Positions 35,032 through 39,735 of a DNA stretch of 39,735 nt are shown here, one piece after another (position 1 is the stretch's first letter; every line of letters begins with the position of its first letter). Below the pieces are notes generated by a model. That model had not been told where the DNA came from and did not search any database. It worked only from the letters and a program-made list of their open reading frames with translations. This DNA is from Neoconidiobolus thromboides FSU 785 (Eukaryota; Entomophthoromycota; Entomophthoromycetes; Entomophthorales; Neoconidiobolaceae): positions 1-39,735 of the forward strand of contig MU626432.1 of assembly GCA_025603075.1 (NCBI GenBank), in the 5' to 3' direction. Made by a program: the position numbers and the translations under genes.

Positions 35032-36360
35032 ATGACTAAAGATACTTTTTTAATAAATTATAACGAAGAAGAAATCCAAAATCATTTAAAAGTGGCCTTA
35101 GATCAATTAATAAAGCCATTAAACCAACGTGAAAATAATGGTTTAATAAGAAAACTAACACTTGCCACTACTTTGATAAGCAGTAAAGAAGACAACTATA
35201 TTGATTTTTCTTCCAACGATTACCTTAGTTTATCTGAAAAGGGCTCACCATTACAGTCTGAGATAAAGAAGCAATTCAATAACAGCGACAATAACATAAC
35301 GAGTGGTTCAACAGGCTCAAGGCTATTAGATGGAAATTACAAAGAAATCGAACAGCTTGAAGAGTTAGCTAGTAGATTTCATTCTTCTTCTTCAGCTTTG
35401 TTGTTCAATTCTGGTTTCGATGCCAATGTTTCATTGTTTTCAACTATAGCAACCAAAGAAAGTACTATTATCTATGATCAACTTATACATGCTTCAATTC
35501 ATGATGGCTTAAAACTGTCAAAATGTCAACATAAGTTAGCTTTTAAGCATAATGATTTATCTCATCTTGAAGTTATATTAACAAAAACAAGAAAATTACA
35601 TAATAATAATATATATATTGCTGTAGAAAGTGTATACTCTATGGATGGTGATAAAGCAGATATAAAAAAATTAGTTTCATTATGTTTAAAATACAAAGCA
35701 CAATTAATTATTGATGAAGCACATGCCACAGGTATTTATGGAAAAAATGGGGAAGGTTTAACAAATGAAGCATTGAACAATGATTACAACTTGATCAATA
35801 ATTTAATATTGGCAAGGATAATCACATATGGTAAATCATTTTGTAATCATGGTGCTGTTATCTTATGTAATTCAATTTTAAAACAGTACTTGATCAACTA
35901 TGCTCGCCCATTAATATATTCTACTTTTTTACCACCAATTACCTGTTTAACAATTCAATGTGCTTATAAAGTGATTATGGATCAACAAATCGGTGGTAAG
36001 TTAAGACAGAATTTATTAGCTATTATTAATGAATTTAAACAACTCTCTTATGAATTATTACCTCACCATTTACTGACTCCTTCGACTACTCAAATTCAAG
36101 CTGTTTTAGCGCCTGGCAATTTTTTTGCTTTAAAATTGACTCATCATTTACAATCCAAAGGTTATTTGGTACGTGCTATCCGTTATCCTACTGTACCTAA
36201 AGGTCAAGAGAGGATACGCATCTGTTTGAGAGCTAGTCATAATAAGGAGCAGTTGAGAAGTTTTTTAAATGAAGTTTTGACTTTCATTCAATTGAAGAGA
36301 CCTACTTTATTATCATCAATCAATGATGGCCATTCTAAAGATCCAAGCTCTAAGTTATAA
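35032..36360 (+). CDS. bioF: 8-amino-7-oxononanoate synthase-like enzyme with SKL peroxisomal signal
   Basis: Single-exon, 442 aa, alpha-oxoamine synthase of fold-type I PLP enzymes. BioF condenses a pimeloyl thioester with alanine to give KAPA, an early step of biotin synthesis. Visible are FSSNDYLSL (59-67), G-S-T-G-S-R-L-L-D-G-N (92-102), the PLP-contact IIDEAHATGIYG (226-237), the Schiff-base lysine in TYGKSFCNHGA (K268) and R-I-C-L-R-A-S-H-N-K near the C-terminus. The last three residues are SKL, a canonical peroxisomal targeting signal; fungal KAPA synthase has been shown to be peroxisomal in Aspergillus. Glycine C-acetyltransferase or 5-aminolevulinate synthase are less likely because of the SKL and the absence of a mitochondrial presequence. 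Lack of introns contrasts with most neighbours. It is the only intact gene in a repeat island. Confidence 0.87.
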   Translation: MTKDTFLINYNEEEIQNHLKVALDQLIKPLNQRENNGLIRKLTLATTLISSKEDNYIDFSSNDYLSLSEKGSPLQSEIKKQFNNSDNNITSGSTGSRLLDGNYKEIEQLEELASRFHSSSSALLFNSGFDANVSLFSTIATKESTIIYDQLIHASIHDGLKLSKCQHKLAFKHNDLSHLEVILTKTRKLHNNNIYIAVESVYSMDGDKADIKKLVSLCLKYKAQLIIDEAHATGIYGKNGEGLTNEALNNDYNLINNLILARIITYGKSFCNHGAVILCNSILKQYLINYARPLIYSTFLPPITCLTIQCAYKVIMDQQIGGKLRQNLLAIINEFKQLSYELLPHHLLTPSTTQIQAVLAPGNFFALKLTHHLQSKGYLVRAIRYPTVPKGQERIRICLRASHNKEQLRSFLNEVLTFIQLKRPTLLSSINDGHSKDPSSKL

Positions 36361-37142
36361 ATAAAATTTTATAATATTATAGTATTATTAATTTAAAAAT
36401 ATAGAATATTTAAATATCAATGGTATTTTATACTTTTGTATTATATAATTAGTATAATTAGTCCTTTTACAAAAAACATCTGTTTTTGCAAGGAAAATTT
36501 AGAAGTATAGAATAACACAACAGTAAAAAAAATTATGCCGCAATCAATAATCATTCTATTTCTAACAAGAGCTAGCGTCAGTTATGGGAAAACTCGATAT
36601 TGATGTTTTAAAAACCATTACTATACTCTTGTGTTGGTCTTTTTATCCCATTTATATTATAATGATTTTTAAATATTTAAATATAATACTACTGTGTCTG
36701 ACCTAAAATTATATACACTTACCCATATATAGTGAATACAATTTAATTTTATGATGTTTGCCAAATTTTGACTTTATTATTGAAATTTACTAATTTGCCT
36801 TATTAGTAAAAGAAACTAATATAATAAAGCTGCCAATCATATGAATACTTTAATATTTGTATAGTAAAGATAAACAAAAAGGCAATTAAAGGCACTTAGT
36901 CTCTTTTGTAATAAATAAAGGGTAAGTGAGGTTTTGGAGATCGTTTTTGAAAAACCATAAAGGAACTAAAAATGAAGAATAAAAAAATATAAACAATCAA
37001 TACAGTTTTATTTAAAGTCGACTATAAAATGAAACTGTAGTTTGTTTTCGTTAAAATGTTATAAATTAATAAAATTATTAACATTATGATAGTAGCAGAT
37101 GTCAAAATAATTTGCCAAAAGTTCCTTCAAAATTTAATATAT

Positions 37143-37238
37143 AGGAATGTGTTTTTGTATTTAAGAATTTTACTAACAATTTTTCCACTCAAATAGCGCT
37201 TAAAAGATGGAAAAGTAATGAAGTCAAAAAAACATCTT
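37143..37238 (-). mobile_element. MITE copy (98-bp family)
   Basis: Well-preserved reverse-orientation copy: AGGAATGTGTTTTTGTATTT start, CCACTCAAATAGCGCTTAAA core, GTCAAAAAAACATC end. Confidence 0.8.
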
Positions 37239-37427
37239 GTATGCAATTTTAAGAGAAATAAATAAAAATATTATAATAAAAAATATATATAAGGTTAAAA
37301 ATTAAAAATTGATTTATTCATAATGTTACTAATACTATTGATGTATTAATTAAGGTTATAAAAAATGATTAAAAAGCAAAATATATAATAGATTTTTTAA
37401 TAATTTTTTAATAATTTTCTAATACAT

Positions 37428-37521
37428 GGGAGTATTTTTTTACTTCACTTTTTCTATCTTTTAAGCGCTATTTGAGTGGAAAAATTCTTAGTAAGATTCT
37501 TAAACACAAAAACACATTCAC
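37428..37521 (+). mobile_element. MITE copy (98-bp family)
   Basis: Forward-orientation copy with a TTTTAAGCGCTATTTGAGTG core and an ACACAAAAACACATTCAC end. Confidence 0.8.
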
Positions 37522-37562
37522 ATATATACAATTTAATACTTTGGAGTTAAAATTAAAATATA

Positions 37563-37657
37563 GAGATGTATTTCTGTTTTTAAGAGTTTTACTAAGAATT
37601 TTTTCGCTCAAATAGAACTTGAAAGATGGAAGCGATGAAGTCAAAAAAAACATTGTC
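37563..37657 (-). mobile_element. MITE copy abutting the 462-bp repeat
   Basis: Reverse-orientation copy: GAGATGTATTTCTG start, GCTCAAATAGAACTTG core, GTCAAAAAAAACATTG end. Its right end meets the TGTGAAAT terminus of the 462-bp repeat at 37660, suggesting that one element inserted at the end of the other. Confidence 0.75.
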
Positions 37658-37659
37658 AT

Positions 37660-38122
37660 TGTGAAATCTGGTATTCAGTGATTGGAGTCAAAAATAGCTA
37701 TTTGTTGGTTGAATATACTGTAAGTCGAAAGGTCTTAGTTTATGTGACTAAGATAGTCTTGAATTATGAAAAATGCCATACAATAAGTTACGAACTATGT
37801 AAGATAAATAGAATAAACAATATTACTGTAAATTCTACGTAAAATACTATCAGAAAGATTTAGCCGCTATATTAAAGGTACAATATCAATGAGTAGTTTA
37901 ATTAAAAAGCCTCGAGTTATTATGTTCTAAAATCTCTTTTATACCCCAACAAGTATAGATATCAAAACGAGAGGATGATATTCTTTGCAATGAAGTTAGA
38001 AATTCTAATAATAAGTTGAAGTAAAAGGTTTGGGATTGACTGTGTCTGAACTTGAGAACACAATGACTTAAGTAATTGTTACGTTATAGTTAATTATAGA
38101 GCTGACAAAGCGATATTTCACG
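37660..38122 (-). repeat. 462-bp dispersed repeat, copy 2 (inverted)
   Basis: Near-complete reverse complement of copy 1, starting TGTGAAATCTGG on the plus strand and ending GCGATATTTCACG. With copy 1 it forms inverted repeats enclosing the BioF gene about 3.6 kb apart. The terminal TG has become CG at one end. Confidence 0.75.
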
Positions 38123-38381
38123 AAATCTAATTTAAATAATTATTATAAAGTTTATAATTTTAGTTGGAGCTATATCAGATTTTTTAAATTTACTAGACAC
38201 TAGCTAATAATATAACTTATTACTATATTTAATAAAATATAAACGTTTTTTAATATTCTATATTTTTATTACTTTTTTTATATCTTTGTTTTTTATTACT
38301 GATAGTTAAATTGTTGATTTTATTATTTTATTATTTTATTATTTTTTGAATACAAAACATCAAACTTTAACACTGGTATAA

Positions 38382-38479
38382 GGGGATGTTTTTTTGGCTT
38401 TGTTATTTTTTACATCTTTTAAGCGCTATTTAAATGGAAAAGTTATTAGTAAAATTCTCAAATACAAAAACACATCTCC
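38382..38479 (+). mobile_element. MITE copy, reference for the family
   Basis: A 98-bp element with start GGGGATGTTTTTTTGGCTTT, core CATCTTTTAAGCGCTATTTA, and end AAAAACACATCTCC. The ends are inverted repeats (GGGGATGT against GGAGATGT as reverse complement), the centre is the palindrome AAGCGCTT or a near form, and ATAA flanks both sides as a possible target duplication. Confidence 0.85.
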
Positions 38480-38839
38480 ATAACTTGTTTATTATAATAG
38501 TCTAACTTTATTAAATCTGATTTTGTATTTATGTTTATATTTTATCTAACTTAAAATTGTTATGTAACTTTTATTACTTGATTTTTTAATAACTTTATTA
38601 AACATGCTTTTTTAAGTATCAATATAAAATTTATGTAATCTATAACTTTTTTTATCAAAAAAGTTTTTTATCTCTGCTTCATTTTTTATTGTTGTATTTT
38701 TTTAAACGATTTTTTTTAATTACATGCTGAGTATGTATATTACATAAATCTGCTTCTCTTGCTGTATTTTTAAAATCAATTGGTATATATATAGTATTGA
38801 CCTAACTACTGTTTTACCTTTTAAATTATTAAAATATTT

Positions 38840-38934
38840 GGGATGTATTTTTGCGTTTAAAAATCTTATTAACAATCTTTCCACTCAAATAGTGCTTGAA
38901 AGATAGAAAAAGTGATGAAGTTGAAAACGCCTTC
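38840..38934 (-). mobile_element. MITE copy (98-bp family)
   Basis: Reverse-orientation copy: GGGATGTATTTTTGCGTTTA start, CCACTCAAATAGTGCTTGAA core and GATGAAGTTGAAAACGCCTTC end. Confidence 0.75.
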
Positions 38935-39152
38935 ATATGATAACTGGAGGGTTTTTTATGTTCTTAATAACAGGTTAAAGTATTAATATTTTGTTATTAT
39001 TAATTGTTTTTAAATAATGATATTTGTTTTCATTTATATTAAATCCAAAACCTTTACATTTATCGAAAATACATATTAAAACTATAATTGATGATGATGC
39101 TATTTATTGATTTTTATTCAGCTTAAGCTTTTTTAAATTTATCTAGTTATAT

Positions 39153-39250
39153 GGGGATGTGTTTTTTTGCTTAATAATTTTACTAAAAAATTTTTCACTC
39201 GAATAGTACTTAAAAAATGTAAAAAGTTATGAAACCAAAAAAACAGCCCC
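39153..39250 (-). mobile_element. MITE copy (98-bp family)
   Basis: Reverse-orientation 98-bp copy with start GGGGATGTGTTTTTTTGC and end AAAAAAACAGCCCC. It is flanked by ATAT on both sides, a good candidate target-site duplication. Confidence 0.82.
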
Positions 39251-39380
39251 ATATATCAAAAACTTAAAAATTTAAGAATTTGAAATTTAGATTAATTTAA
39301 ACATCTCTAGATAGGATTTTAAGTAGAAGAGAATATCTGTAATTTTCTTATGAAATATAACAATGATTTAGATTAGATTT

Positions 39381-39735
39381 TGTGAAATATCGCTTTGTCA
39401 GTTCCATGGTTAATTATAGTATAATAATCGCCTAAGCTGTTGTGTTCTCGAGTTCAAAGAAAATCAACCCCATGTTCTTAGTTTGATTTGTTATAAGAAT
39501 TTCTAGCTTCATCCCAAATATTATCTTCTCATTTTGATATTTATACTTTTCAGAGTATAAAAGAGTTTACAGAGTATAGTAGTTCGAGGCTTTTTAACTG
39601 AATTATTCCCTGATATCTCGAACATTTAATAAAGCCACTAAGTTTTCTTAATAGTATTTTACGTAGATTTTACATTAGTATTGTCTATTCTACTTGTCTT
39701 ATATAGCATGTAACCTATTACATGCTATTCCTCAT
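39381..39735 (+). repeat. 462-bp dispersed repeat, copy 3 (cut by window end)
   Basis: It starts TGTGAAATATCGCTTTGTCA and follows copy 1 in the same orientation with more divergence, including the TATAAAAGAG box-like motif and TAGTATTTTACGTAGA. The window ends before its 3' terminus. Confidence 0.7.

Larger units (their letters stand above)
36361..37659. other. AT-rich region downstream of BioF with three MITEs
   Basis: No gene seen. MITE copies at 37143-37238, 37428-37521 and 37563-37657 lie within about 520 bp, with alternating orientation. Confidence 0.55.
38123..39380. other. Gene-free region with three MITEs
   Basis: No ORF of note. MITE copies are at 38382-38479, 38840-38934 and 39153-39250. 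The rest is T-rich spacer, including a short TTATT-type tandem near 38320-38345. Confidence 0.55.

Noticed and set aside
37468-37659. 63-codon minus-strand ORF
   Set aside because: It spans two MITE copies and shows no protein-like features.
33565-39735. Full LTR retrotransposon with BioF as cargo between repeat copies 1 and 3
   Set aside because: There is no gag/pol, primer-binding site or polypurine tract, and an inverted copy lies between. Independent insertions are simpler.
34027-39735. CRISPR-like array from the regularly recurring MITE core
   Set aside because: Copies are about 98 bp, alternate in orientation and have irregular spacing, in a eukaryotic genome.

Overview
The window is eukaryotic nuclear DNA, very AT-rich, with compact genes cut by many short introns of about 41-60 nt (longest recognised: 146 nt). 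Introns follow GTAAGT/GTAATT-type donors and TTTTAG/TTTCAG acceptors, and several carry an ACTAAT-like branch site. The gene set points to a fungus, probably an early-diverging (non-Dikarya) lineage. It includes a DUF4436 pair, a GVP36-type BAR protein, an M50B-like membrane protein, an MRH4-like mitochondrial helicase, the complex I subunit GRIM-19, a peroxisomal biotin-pathway enzyme ending in SKL, a TMEM209 homologue and a DNMT1-type methyltransferase relic. The lineage call is inference; no rRNA or other phylogenetic marker is present.

Layout. 0.75-2.7 kb (-): mitochondrial DEAD-box helicase. 3.1-5.3 kb (-): HEAT/TOG-like protein with a long disordered tail. 6.6-10.8 kb (+): eleven-exon Nup93/Nic96 nucleoporin with an unusual N-terminal extension of about 420 residues. 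11.2-12.1 kb (+): M50B-like HExxH membrane protein. 12.5-12.9 kb (-): GRIM-19. 13.2-13.4 kb: a small Tc1/mariner-type MITE. 13.5-16.5 kb (-): seven-exon TMEM209 family protein. 16.6-17.0 kb (+): prefoldin subunit 2. 18.7 kb (+): uncertain small ORF. 19.7-23.1 kb: two divergent DUF4436 paralogues sharing an upstream region. 23.4-24.2 kb (-): TMEM70-like mitochondrial protein. 24.3-25.9 kb (+): unrecognised coiled-coil-like protein. 26.3-27.5 kb (+): BAR-domain protein. 27.9-31.7 kb (-): decayed DNMT1-type DNA methyltransferase. 31.7-39.7 kb: repeat-rich island whose only intact gene is a BioF-like enzyme.

Themes. Membrane and nuclear-envelope genes are frequent (Nup93, TMEM209, two DUF4436 proteins, M50B-like), but no operon-like logic is visible. 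The most informative features concern genome dynamics. A MITE family of about 98 bp with GGGGATGT-type ends has roughly eleven copies, one of them inside the motif X coding region of the dead DNMT1 gene. A 462-bp TG...CA repeat is present in three copies around the BioF gene. The two DUF4436 genes are near-identical over patches that run into an intron, as expected from gene conversion, while one copy has gained a stop codon ahead of its cytoplasmic tail.

All gene models were built by hand from splice motifs, reading frame and family memory. No database search was run.
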